A stretch of 64,000 nucleotides of DNA from Geobacillus thermocatenulatus (GTDB lineage Bacteria > Bacillota > Bacilli > Bacillales > Anoxybacillaceae). Below are positions 1 through 7,965 of this stretch, piece after piece (within the stretch, counting starts at the first letter, position 1; each line of letters begins with the position of its first letter). A model generated the notes under the pieces. That model was not told the DNA's origin. It did not search any database and saw only the letters and a list, made by a program, of their open reading frames with translations. The stretch is from positions 1,002,001 to 1,066,000 of the forward strand of contig NZ_NEWK01000001.1 in NCBI RefSeq assembly GCF_002217655.1. The letters are read 5' to 3'. Both the position numbers and the translations under genes were made by a program.

Positions 1-1398
1 GCGACCGGGACGATCAGCAACGTAAAAATCGTTCAGGAGCTTCCTGACGGGATCTCTGTCGTCCCCGATGGCAAAGTGGTGATGTACGAGGAAAATGGGA
101 AGCGTTATGCACAATGGTCGTTTGCCAACCAGACGTTCGACTACAGCCAATTGAATAAGTTGACGCTCTCAGCGCAGTGGGTGATGCAGGCTGATTTTGC
201 CATGAGCAATGTCCAATTGCCCCCTGCGGTCGTGACGTTCACCGACAGCCGCTATGGGGCGAGGACGTCGCCGCTTTCGCCGTCGTCGGAGCGGATCGGT
301 ATGAGGGTTCGTTTAGATGATTTTCCAAACTTTTACTATGAAGGCGATGAAAGCGGGCTAATCAGCAAATGGCAAACGTTCACCGCTTCTTCATCCTTGG
401 TCGGAACGAGCAAACATCCTAACTCGTATGGATTGCTGCAGCTCCCTGTCAAGGCGCTTCAATATGACCGAACTGATGACGGCGTGCTGCTTGTCACCTA
501 CAGCAATGGCCAAACGGTGCCCGTGTATATTAAGCCTCATCTCTCGGTGACAACATCAAAAGGCACAGTGGCGAATGGAGCAATGACGTACGAGGCGCCT
601 ACCGTCAAATTGATGGGACCTGTGGCCGGTGAAGGCGTGTCTTATCAGTATCAAATTGTGCGCAATGGCGTGGCGTCCGCTTGGATGGCGCTCAGTTCTC
701 CGTATGAAATTCCGATCTCAAACGATGGATCGTACGCCGTGAACGTGCAGTCATCCGGGGGATTGACGAGAGGAACAGGATTGGCGAGTGCAGCGTTTAC
801 GTATACAAAGTTGATCACCGAGTTGAAGCTCGGCGCGTATCAGGCGGCGATGAACGTCGGGGATGTGCAGACGATCCCGGTGACGATTGTCCCGAACGAT
901 GCGACGAACAAAACACTAGTATGGTCGTCAAGCGATAATGCCGTGGCTGTTGTGCAAAACGGAGTTGTCACAGCGCTGAAACCAGGGACGGTTGCCATTA
1001 CAGTGCGTTCTACAGACGGCGGGAATGCCTCTGCGACGGCGTCTATCCGTGTGATTGATCCGTACGTAGCGCTCACAGGCATAGCTTTCCGCAACCCGGT
1101 GATCTATATGAATCCGGGCGATCGGCTCGAAGTGGCGGAACAGCTCCGCTTTATCCCGGAAAATGCGACGGATAAAACGCTCCGCTCAGTGACGTCATCC
1201 GATTCGAGATTTGTCAACATTGTTCAGCAAAATGGCAGGTGGTATTTGCAGGCTGTGGATGTCGGATACGCGACCGTTGCGGCGACAGCAAACGTGAAGG
1301 CTCCAGATGGGCGTGACATTCAAGCAGAGGCGATGGTCATCGTGCGCCCGCCGTCCACGAACAATAATGGCGGTGGAAACAGCGGAGGTAGATGGTAA
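1..1398 (+). CDS. Ig-like (Big2) domain surface protein, 5' end missing
   Basis: The reading frame is open from the first base, so the gene begins upstream of the window; the 465 codons here are its C-terminal part. Roughly the last 200 residues contain two bacterial Ig-like domains of the Big2 type. The first has the typical core TLVWSSSDNAVA followed by GVVTALKPGTVAITV; the second, starting near VALTGIAF, is more divergent. The C-terminus is a Gly/Asn-rich tail (NNNGGGNSGG) with no sortase LPxTG motif and no membrane segment, so attachment to the cell is not evident. Big2 domains are common in adhesins and S-layer-associated proteins. It converges on the minor pilin genes with a shared terminator, which hints at a surface role, but function is inferred only. 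Confidence 0.75.
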   Translation, partial: ATGTISNVKIVQELPDGISVVPDGKVVMYEENGKRYAQWSFANQTFDYSQLNKLTLSAQWVMQADFAMSNVQLPPAVVTFTDSRYGARTSPLSPSSERIGMRVRLDDFPNFYYEGDESGLISKWQTFTASSSLVGTSKHPNSYGLLQLPVKALQYDRTDDGVLLVTYSNGQTVPVYIKPHLSVTTSKGTVANGAMTYEAPTVKLMGPVAGEGVSYQYQIVRNGVASAWMALSSPYEIPISNDGSYAVNVQSSGGLTRGTGLASAAFTYTKLITELKLGAYQAAMNVGDVQTIPVTIVPNDATNKTLVWSSSDNAVAVVQNGVVTALKPGTVAITVRSTDGGNASATASIRVIDPYVALTGIAFRNPVIYMNPGDRLEVAEQLRFIPENATDKTLRSVTSSDSRFVNIVQQNGRWYLQAVDVGYATVAATANVKAPDGRDIQAEAMVIVRPPSTNNNGGGNSGGRW

Positions 1399-1400
1399 AG

Positions 1401-1431
1401 AAAAAGCGGCTCCAAACGGGAGCCGCTTTTT
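1401..1431. terminator. Bidirectional terminator between convergent genes
   Basis: An 8-bp GC stem GCGGCTCC/GGAGCCGC (1406-1413 and 1419-1426) is flanked by A5 on the left and T5 on the right, so it can end transcription from both sides. Confidence 0.9.
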
Positions 1432-3143
1432 CATTTCACTTCTAGACGATCGACGACAAGCGAAAGGCGGTTGACAAACGGGAGCCCTGTTCCTTGTTCA
1501 ATGAGCACTTCAGGGCGATAACGGACAATCAGGCGTGAGGCGAGCGGATCGGTGACCGGCGTAAATTGTTTTGGCTCCTCATTGTCTCCGTTCACTTGGC
1601 CGCGGAACGCGTTGATAACCAGCCCTTCGACATCGGCATCCGGCGCTGCCGTCCCGTTTCCGCGCGCGAACAGCCCCCCTTCGATATATAAGTAAGATCC
1701 GACGGCGTAAATGGTGGCGCTGCTGTCCGTATAGAAGTAGCCTTTTAAGTTCGGCGTTCGAATGGACGGATTATCAAACTCATTGATGCGGGAAAGATCG
1801 AGCGTTCCTTTCGACAACAACACAACTCCCTTGCCGCTTTCAGCACGCTCAATTCGGCTTTGGTAAATTTTCGTTTTGCCCATGACGTAAATGCTGGCAT
1901 CGAGTTTCACATTTCCGGTGATCGTCATATTGCCGAAAACGATGAAATTTCCGTACACATTGATAAAATGGTTCGAGTTTGTCGGGCCATTGAGCGTTAG
2001 ATCGCCGTTGACGATGAGCCACTGGTTGATCTTGTTGGCAGCGTCCTTTCGAATGTCCACATCCCCCGTAAGCGCGCCGTTTCCATCTAAATAGAGCGGT
2101 TTTTCCTTTGAAATTTGCTTGAGCACTTTTTCCAGCGGGGTTGTTTGGTCGGCAGTGATCCGCGTCCACTGGTTGGATAATGCCACCGCTAAACGCTGCA
2201 ACGCCCCTGTTTTGTCGGCTGCTTCTTGAACACGTTGTATGTTGGCAAGATACGAATCGCTAGTTTGTGAAATCGCTGTTGCCAGCAACAGCTTATCGGC
2301 AACCGTCAAATCGAAATCCACATCGATGAAGTCTTCGTTTTCCTGTTTGGCAGAAGGCGCCGGTTCGACAACATCTGTCGGCCAAACAGGCGTCCAATTG
2401 CCTGACATGGAAAAACGGGTTTGATTCGCTGTCCAACAACTGGTTGTTTGACCGCATGCCATCAGCTGGCCATCGCTTGTATACCAGACGGACGAAGGAG
2501 AAAGGCGAGGCATGCCGGCGTTGGGCGAAGCGACGGTTAATTGGCCGTTCTGTTTGACATAGTTGGTCGCGTTGCTGGCATAAGCGTGTCCCCCGGCGTA
2601 GACGTTCCCTTTCTCGACATAGACGCCTCCGTTTAACACGACATCGTTGTTCGACCCGAGCGCATACTTGAGAAAACTTGGCGTATTGGTGACAAATACA
2701 AGGCGTTCAACAGTCCGCTCCCGGTGGCCATCGGTGAATCGCTTTGATAAACGGAGGGCGCGGAGGAACACTTCGTTCTTCGGAATAGCATACTGCCCGC
2801 TTTCGTCCACTATGTTTACGCCGTAGCGGGCAGTCAAACGGCCAGCGATCGTGTTTTCCGCAGGTGATGAGCTGTCTGTCCCGAGAAACTGATCCCACTG
2901 ATTAGGGGTGAAAATGCGATGATCGACAAAAAAATTGGGGGCGGATAACTGCGCTTTGAAATCCGCCAATGCCTCGTTAAGCTCTGTTTTTGCTTCATGC
3001 AGCGACTGCACGTCATCGACGCGCGCTGTTGTAAATTGAGCGTGTTGAACAGCGGCGGTGACAATGGTCAACCCGAGCAATAAAAAGATGGTGACGACAA
3101 GCAAAGTGGTGATTAAGCTGTATCCTTGCTCTTTTTGAAGCAT
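1431..3143 (-). CDS. PilX-like minor pilin with a large C-terminal beta-rich domain
   Basis: 570 residues from ATG at 3143, which is preceded by AGGGGG; an in-frame extension to 3260 has no such site and would overlap the neighbouring gene. The N-terminus MLQKEQGYSLITT followed by a long hydrophobic helix resembles class III prepilins (PilX type), although Glu5 of the mature protein is not present. The helix leads to a 500-residue exported region. Between about residues 380 and 510 the protein runs through short hydrophobic repeats such as GDVDIRKDA, GDLTLNG, GNFIVFGNMTITGNV, similar to the beta-helical pattern of polymer-forming (bactofilin-like) proteins. It is the last gene of a minus-strand trio of pilin-like proteins. 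Probably a pilus-tip or assembly-priming component; exact role unknown. Confidence 0.7.
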   Translation of the reverse strand: MLQKEQGYSLITTLLVVTIFLLLGLTIVTAAVQHAQFTTARVDDVQSLHEAKTELNEALADFKAQLSAPNFFVDHRIFTPNQWDQFLGTDSSSPAENTIAGRLTARYGVNIVDESGQYAIPKNEVFLRALRLSKRFTDGHRERTVERLVFVTNTPSFLKYALGSNNDVVLNGGVYVEKGNVYAGGHAYASNATNYVKQNGQLTVASPNAGMPRLSPSSVWYTSDGQLMACGQTTSCWTANQTRFSMSGNWTPVWPTDVVEPAPSAKQENEDFIDVDFDLTVADKLLLATAISQTSDSYLANIQRVQEAADKTGALQRLAVALSNQWTRITADQTTPLEKVLKQISKEKPLYLDGNGALTGDVDIRKDAANKINQWLIVNGDLTLNGPTNSNHFINVYGNFIVFGNMTITGNVKLDASIYVMGKTKIYQSRIERAESGKGVVLLSKGTLDLSRINEFDNPSIRTPNLKGYFYTDSSATIYAVGSYLYIEGGLFARGNGTAAPDADVEGLVINAFRGQVNGDNEEPKQFTPVTDPLASRLIVRYRPEVLIEQGTGLPFVNRLSLVVDRLEVK

Positions 3144-3154
3144 ATTGCTTCCCC

Positions 3155-3724
3155 CTAAAAACCAAATTCCGTTCGCAATGTGAACGGTTGGATCGAGATG
3201 ACTCCATGGTTTTCCCCGTCTTTGATCGTTAAGGTCATTGTGAGGACACCGCTTCGGCAAATCGTTCCTTCCCTGCGCGCACAGCGGAAGGAAAGTGATG
3301 AAGAATCATCAAGCAAAAGGCGGGTGGACGTGATCGTCTCTCCATCAACCATCAACTTTCCGTTTCCAATGGAAATGGTCCGAACGCTCGGTTCCGCCGC
3401 TTGTTCACGGGAAACGAGGCCGACTTGACCGTTTGTCTGAAACTGCTCATTTTTAATGAATGACAGTTGCCGCAACGGCTTATTTTCTTGATTTTGCCCC
3501 GCGTCAAGGCCATCCGGAGAGAATGAATACAGCGTGTTCATCAGGCGGGCCGCTGCATAATCCGCTTCGCTGCGCAGCTCATTTTCAATGCCGATTCGCT
3601 CATACACGCGAATGCCGGCGACAAACACAGTGTAGATGATTCCAATGATCAGCATCGAAATCGTGATAGCGGCCAACAGTTCTACAAGCGACATGCCTGC
3701 TTGATTGTCAACGGATCGTTTCAT
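3155..3724 (-). CDS. PilW-like minor pilin (prepilin N-methylation motif)
   Basis: 189 residues starting at an ATG preceded by AAGGAG. The N-terminus NQAGMSLVELLAAITISM is a classical type IV prepilin signal: a short positive leader, cleavage after Gly, Glu at mature position 5, then a hydrophobic helix. The rest is a soluble head without a recognised family. The start overlaps the end of the upstream gene by 17 bases and its stop lies 11 bases before the next start, so the three minus-strand genes form a translationally coupled operon. It should be processed by the PilD peptidase encoded at 12440-13198. Its size and position fit a PilW/ComGF-like minor pilin. Confidence 0.8.
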   Translation of the reverse strand: MKRSVDNQAGMSLVELLAAITISMLIIGIIYTVFVAGIRVYERIGIENELRSEADYAAARLMNTLYSFSPDGLDAGQNQENKPLRQLSFIKNEQFQTNGQVGLVSREQAAEPSVRTISIGNGKLMVDGETITSTRLLLDDSSSLSFRCARREGTICRSGVLTMTLTIKDGENHGVISIQPFTLRTEFGF

Positions 3725-4340
3725 CGGTGATCACTCCTTCGACCCATGTCATCTCACGAGTTTTTTCCCCATAGCGGACGATGGCGTATATTTTCATCAT
3801 GTAGCGTCCAGCATCTGAAGACACGACGCGGGTTCGTTCTGTTCGAATGGCGTCTTTCAGTTGATCCGGAAAGGATTGGAATTCGCTCGAACGAAGAAAT
3901 GAGTCCCACCCTTGTTGGTCAGAGCGGATGACATAGATCGTTGTTGCATATGGAACGTCGTTTACTTTTGGAGAGAGCTGGGCGGCGCATGCCTCCTGTA
4001 CAGAGATCGTTCCGCTTTCATTTCCCCGCGAAAACAGGAGGTTCAGCAGTTCCGTTTGACTGCAACTCGTTTCGTCCACCTTTAGAAAAGAAGTGCCGCT
4101 GTTCGCCATGTAATTGGCCAATGAAGCAAAGCGCACATTTTTCTCAAAATATGACGCCGTCCCTCTTGCGAGATGAATGGCCACTGTCCTCTGTTCGTTG
4201 TCGGCCGTGTAGTTCATGGCGTTCGTAAAGAAGGAAAACAAGCCGATTGCCACTGCGGACAGCAATGCGACGGACAGCAAGGTTTCGATGAGCGTAAATC
4301 CTCCTTTAGGATGGGAAGAAGCAAAATTCTTTTCCGCCAT
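3708..4340 (-). CDS. PilV-like minor pilin
   Basis: 210 residues. The start chosen is ATG at 4340, because AGAAGG lies the correct distance upstream; a longer frame to 4382 lacks a site. The sequence KGGFTLIETLLSVALLSAVA is a textbook prepilin cleavage and N-methylation motif with Glu5. The head has two cysteines about 30 residues apart (TSCSQTE and EACAAQ) that could form the D-loop disulphide seen in many pilins. First gene of the minus-strand minor-pilin operon, divergent from the main pilus operon. A TATAAT on the minus strand (4379-4374) lies about 34 bases before the start and is a likely -10 element. Confidence 0.8.
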   Translation of the reverse strand: MAEKNFASSHPKGGFTLIETLLSVALLSAVAIGLFSFFTNAMNYTADNEQRTVAIHLARGTASYFEKNVRFASLANYMANSGTSFLKVDETSCSQTELLNLLFSRGNESGTISVQEACAAQLSPKVNDVPYATTIYVIRSDQQGWDSFLRSSEFQSFPDQLKDAIRTERTRVVSSDAGRYMMKIYAIVRYGEKTREMTWVEGVITDETIR

Positions 4341-4452
4341 TTGCCACAACCTTCTTTCAAAATATGTAACTTTATTATACAATATGTAAGAGTCGAATGT
4401 TGCAGATTTTTATCATAAAAGAGGTCTTTTGTCATAGAAATGGGGGGGCGTG
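4341..4452. promoter_or_regulatory. Divergent promoter region of the pilus locus
   Basis: AT-rich 112-bp gap between the minor-pilin operon and the main pilus operon. A minus-strand TATAAT reads at 4379-4374 with only a poor -35 (CAACAT-like). No equally good plus-strand promoter was found; TATCAT at 4416-4421 is a weak candidate. Confidence 0.4.
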
Positions 4453-5847
4453 ATGAAAGAAGCTCTCATCTATGCTGGAGCTTTTGTCGTGGCGTTGTTT
4501 CTCGTTTGGCTGTTGCCGCTTGGCCTCAGCCGAATCGGGGGGATGGCGGCTGTTGCCATGGCGCTTGCGGCCGCGCTGTTAACGGAAATTTCTGAACCGC
4601 TTCTTCCGCTCTGGCAAACAGGGCTTGCTGTACTCCTGCTGTTGGCGGCCGCATCGTATTTGCTTGACCGCCGATTCGGCGCTGCTCTTTATCGCCGGAC
4701 TGACTCACAGTCTACTGGGTTCATGGACGACGCGAAAGAGGGGTTCACAGGGAGAGAGCTGTCTTCCGCAGCTATCGTCCCGCCCCAGCATCCACCGCTC
4801 GTTGAGGCTGTTCCGTCGCTTCCTCTTTCCGAATCGTTTGAAACGCTTGAAGAAGGACGAGAGGCAGCCGAACAATCGACGGAAGCGGACCATCATGGCC
4901 GCACCGATCTTCTGGTTGAGGAGGCAGAAGAGATGCTGCGATGGGAGCAGGCGGAGGAGGCGGCTGGGGTTTCAGAACCGCTCCGCCGCGATTCCGATTG
5001 GCTTGATCAATGGCCGGGCGCCGTGACGCCCGATCTTGAAGCCGTGGTGCATCGCGATGAAGCGGGCGGCGAAGGGGAAACAGAACCACTTCTAGATGCT
5101 GCACAACCGGAGCATGCTCCAACATTGTCCGTGGCTGTTGATGACATGGACGACGAATGGCGGCGGTGGATGAACGAAGATGAGTACTTCCGCGTCCAAG
5201 CGGAGCAGGATGGTCTCCTGTCCATGAAAGGTCTTGATGAAGAACGAGACGAATCATGGTCCGAAACAGCCGTTTCCGAAGAAAGAGCGTTGGCTGAGAT
5301 GTCGGAACTTGGGCATAATCAAGATGAACAGCAGATGGAGAGCGGGTCGCGCTCAGCGCTGGCTGACGAGTTGGCGGCATGGTCCGATGAAGAAGGGGAT
5401 GCCCTCGGTTCAGACGGGGAGTCTGCTGATGTTGAGCGGTCAGAGTGGTTGAGGGACGATGCTGCAGAGCAGCCTGTTTCCATGCAAGAGGAAACGGCTC
5501 CCCTTGGTTGGGCGATCGCGGCGGGAGAAAGAGGGCATGCGCCTGCTTCGGCAAAAGTGCAAATGGCGGCGGCGGAGCTCGTGCTAAACCGCGACCGTTT
5601 CACCGCGGAGGCGTATGAACAATGTTTACGGCAATGTTTGCAGGCTCCGCTTTCCGACCGCGACTATTATGTATTTTCCCGGCTGCTGCTGGAACACTAC
5701 GCACGAGAAAGAAAGGTGCAGCAGCTCATCGCGTGGATCGATGAGCTTGAGCCGCGTTTTTCCTCATATCCTGCCATCATTGCCGAACTGGCGCTTTGGC
5801 GGGATGCAGCTGCTACATTAGCAAATGATCGAGGTGAAGAACGATGA
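4453..5847 (+). CDS. Unrecognised membrane-anchored acidic protein, first gene of pilus operon
   Basis: 464 residues from ATG at 4453 (GTG at 4450 is directly adjacent), after a GGGGGGG ribosome site. Two or three hydrophobic segments fill residues 5-75. About 280 residues then follow that are rich in Glu, Asp, Ala and Ser with few hydrophobic stretches, probably disordered. A predicted helical C-terminal domain of about 85 residues begins near AAAELVLNRDRF and looks TPR-like (paired helices, DRDYYVFSRLLLEHY). I do not recognise a family. The stop overlaps the next start in ATGA, so it is co-translated with the PRC-barrel gene. Its place at the head of the operon and its membrane anchor suggest a role in pilus assembly or localisation; this is inference. 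Confidence 0.6.
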   Translation: MKEALIYAGAFVVALFLVWLLPLGLSRIGGMAAVAMALAAALLTEISEPLLPLWQTGLAVLLLLAAASYLLDRRFGAALYRRTDSQSTGFMDDAKEGFTGRELSSAAIVPPQHPPLVEAVPSLPLSESFETLEEGREAAEQSTEADHHGRTDLLVEEAEEMLRWEQAEEAAGVSEPLRRDSDWLDQWPGAVTPDLEAVVHRDEAGGEGETEPLLDAAQPEHAPTLSVAVDDMDDEWRRWMNEDEYFRVQAEQDGLLSMKGLDEERDESWSETAVSEERALAEMSELGHNQDEQQMESGSRSALADELAAWSDEEGDALGSDGESADVERSEWLRDDAAEQPVSMQEETAPLGWAIAAGERGHAPASAKVQMAAAELVLNRDRFTAEAYEQCLRQCLQAPLSDRDYYVFSRLLLEHYARERKVQQLIAWIDELEPRFSSYPAIIAELALWRDAAATLANDRGEER

Positions 5848-6614
5848 AAACGAGCGCACAAATTATGGGATTGCCGATCATCAGCATTGCCGATGGGGCG
5901 CAGATCGGCGCGGTGAAAAGTTTTGTTATCAATCCTGATAAAGGCTCCATCGATTTTTTCACGATTGAGCAAGAAGACGTGCAGCTGAGTTTAAAAGCGA
6001 TTCCGTTTAAAAAAGTCATCGGTATCGGCGAGTTTGCGGTGACGGTAGCCAATGTCCATGACGTCATCGATTTGGCGGAAATCCCGATTGCCAACCAGCT
6101 TGTCAACAAGCAAATCCGCATTAAAAACACAAAAGCGATCACCCGCAAAGGCCAACTCCTTGGGGAAGTCTATGAGTTTTTCTTAAACGAGGAGACGGGC
6201 GACATTGTCGGCATTGCCCTCCGTCTTGAAAACGGTGAAGCGGTGTTGCCGGCTGATCAGGTGCTGACATATGGGAAGGATATAGTGATCGTCAGCGATG
6301 ACGCGAAAGATGCGCTTGTTGCCGACGCATCGATGTTGACTCAACAGCAAAAAATCGAAACAGAAAGCGACGGCATTTCCGATCACATCCACCATGCGGC
6401 AGAGACGGCTGAAAACATCGAAGCGCTTGAATCGCTCCGCGAAAAACAAGTGGCTCTTCTTGCGGGAAAACGGGTGGTAAAGGACATTTATGATTTGAAG
6501 GGTGAACTTCTCTTTCCAGCGGGCACAACGCTTCGCGAAGAAGATGTAAGAAGAGCGCAGGAAGCGGGTCCTAGTGTGATTGTCGACGTATCGATGAACG
6601 TTGAGGCTGAGTGA
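5844..6614 (+). CDS. PRC-barrel domain protein, pilus operon
   Basis: 256 residues. The first 80 (MGLPIISIADGAQIGAVKSF) and the next 80 (GQLLGEVYEFFLNEETGDIV) each have the PRC-barrel pattern: small beta-barrels known from ribosome maturation factor RimM and photosynthetic reaction centre H subunit. The C-terminal 90 residues are helical followed by a short domain (GKRVVKDIYDLKGELLFPAGTTL) resembling an SHS2-free, barrel-like extension. No signal peptide or membrane helix, so it is cytoplasmic. The ATGA overlap with the gene before and close spacing to the VanW gene place it firmly in the pilus operon. PRC-barrels bind proteins or RNA; what it binds here is unknown. Confidence 0.75.
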   Translation: MKTSAQIMGLPIISIADGAQIGAVKSFVINPDKGSIDFFTIEQEDVQLSLKAIPFKKVIGIGEFAVTVANVHDVIDLAEIPIANQLVNKQIRIKNTKAITRKGQLLGEVYEFFLNEETGDIVGIALRLENGEAVLPADQVLTYGKDIVIVSDDAKDALVADASMLTQQQKIETESDGISDHIHHAAETAENIEALESLREKQVALLAGKRVVKDIYDLKGELLFPAGTTLREEDVRRAQEAGPSVIVDVSMNVEAE

Positions 6615-6630
6615 AAAGGGGGCGCTTGGG

Positions 6631-7965
6631 GTGAGAGCGGCTTCCGCAGGCAAATTATTTGTTGTCATGGTCGTCTGCACGGTTTATTTCCTTTCCTTTG
6701 TTCGCTTGGGCGTTTTGGCGTATGAATCGTTTGGACCTGATCAAGGGCGCTATCGCTCTGGGACGTATGTCGGACCGGTGTCACTTTCTGGGATGACGAG
6801 AGGGGAAGCGGGACAAGCGGTGGCCGATCAGGTGAACGACTGGCGCGCAACGGCTTCGCTTGCCGTCCGCTATCAAGAAAAAAAAGCGGAACTGCCCATT
6901 GACATCTTTACGTTTCGTTTGTCGGAAAGCATGAAACATATCGTCAATGGCCGCTCTTCGCCGCTTCTTGTCTTGGTTGACATGAGCGCCTGCATGGAAA
7001 CGGTGGAACGCCTTCTTCCGCGGACGGCCGCTGATGCGCTCGATCTCAAAGCATTGGAAGCGGATTTGGAAGCAGCGGCATCCCAGCTTTCCGTCCCTGA
7101 TCAGCCATTCGATTTGGCCCGCTACTTGCCTTCTTCCGGAAGAGGGCAGACGGTTGTGAGCGAAGCGGCTGTCTCTGTTCGCGATGAAAGTCTTGCCCGT
7201 TTTCTTGCTTCCGAGCGCCGCCTTGCCTTGCCTGCCAATCAACTTGTTTCGCTGCGGACTGTCACTCAGAAGGCAGGGGACGGCTTGTCGGATCGAGCAA
7301 TTTCCGCATTGGCATCAGCCGTGTACCGCGCCGTGCTGTCGACGAATTTTTTGGTGATGGAAAGGTATGCGGGGAGCAAACTGCCTGAAGGCATTCCGCC
7401 TGGATTCGAGGCCAAGGTCGATGACAAGCGTGATTTGCAGTGGCTGAACCCCAACTCGACCGACTATACGCTGATTCTTCGCTATGATGGCCGTCAACTA
7501 AAGGCGTTGGTGTACGGGTGGCCGTTTGCCTATCAATATATCGTTCGTGCGAGCAAAGCGGAGCCGATTGAACCGCGCAAAATCATTCAATATAACCCCC
7601 GTCTGGCGCCGGATGAAACGGTGACGAAGCAGACGGGGCGCCCAGGGTTGCTTGTGAAAGTGGAACGTGACGTGCGCGATGGATCTCGCTTGATCCGCAA
7701 AGAGACCGTGAGTGAGGACTTTTATCCGCCGACCTACACCATTGTGGTGAAAGGCCTCGAAGTTCCTGAATCTTCGCTGCCCAATTCGTCGCAAGAAAGC
7801 GGAGCGCAATCGCCGTCGTCTGACACAGCCAATGGCGGTCAGACGGGAGAAAGCAACGGACAGTCAGAGGCTCAAAACAGCGAGGGGCAAAACAGCAGCG
7901 CCTCAACGAACATGGCTCCTCCAACGGAAACGAAGGAAAACGGGGAAAGCGGGGGAAGTCAATGA
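6631..7965 (+). CDS. VanW-like protein with G5-like domain
   Basis: 444 residues starting at GTG 6631, eight bases after AAAAGGGGG; TTG at 6601 lacks a site. Residues 8-30 are one hydrophobic segment (signal anchor). The region SGMTRGEAGQAVADQVNDW matches the repeated wall-binding module seen in many VanW proteins. The centre, from NFLVMERYAGSKLPEGIPPG to NPNSTDYTLIL, is the VanW domain, followed by a G5-like segment (VTKQTGRPGLLVKVERDV). The C-terminal 70 residues are a Ser/Gln/Asn-rich tail. VanW/G5 proteins are exported and thought to interact with peptidoglycan. Inside a pilus operon it may help the pilus cross or anchor in the thick wall. ATGA overlap with pilB. Confidence 0.75.
   Translation: MRAASAGKLFVVMVVCTVYFLSFVRLGVLAYESFGPDQGRYRSGTYVGPVSLSGMTRGEAGQAVADQVNDWRATASLAVRYQEKKAELPIDIFTFRLSESMKHIVNGRSSPLLVLVDMSACMETVERLLPRTAADALDLKALEADLEAAASQLSVPDQPFDLARYLPSSGRGQTVVSEAAVSVRDESLARFLASERRLALPANQLVSLRTVTQKAGDGLSDRAISALASAVYRAVLSTNFLVMERYAGSKLPEGIPPGFEAKVDDKRDLQWLNPNSTDYTLILRYDGRQLKALVYGWPFAYQYIVRASKAEPIEPRKIIQYNPRLAPDETVTKQTGRPGLLVKVERDVRDGSRLIRKETVSEDFYPPTYTIVVKGLEVPESSLPNSSQESGAQSPSSDTANGGQTGESNGQSEAQNSEGQNSSASTNMAPPTETKENGESGGSQ

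Noticed and set aside
1-1398. Sortase-anchored surface protein
   Set aside because: No LPxTG motif, hydrophobic tail or positive end; the C-terminus is Gly/Asn-rich and soluble.
4772-5554. Minus-strand open frame of 260 codons opposite the first pilus-operon gene
   Set aside because: Arg/Pro/His-rich translation, no ribosome site, fully antisense to a better-supported gene; a composition artefact of GC-rich codons.
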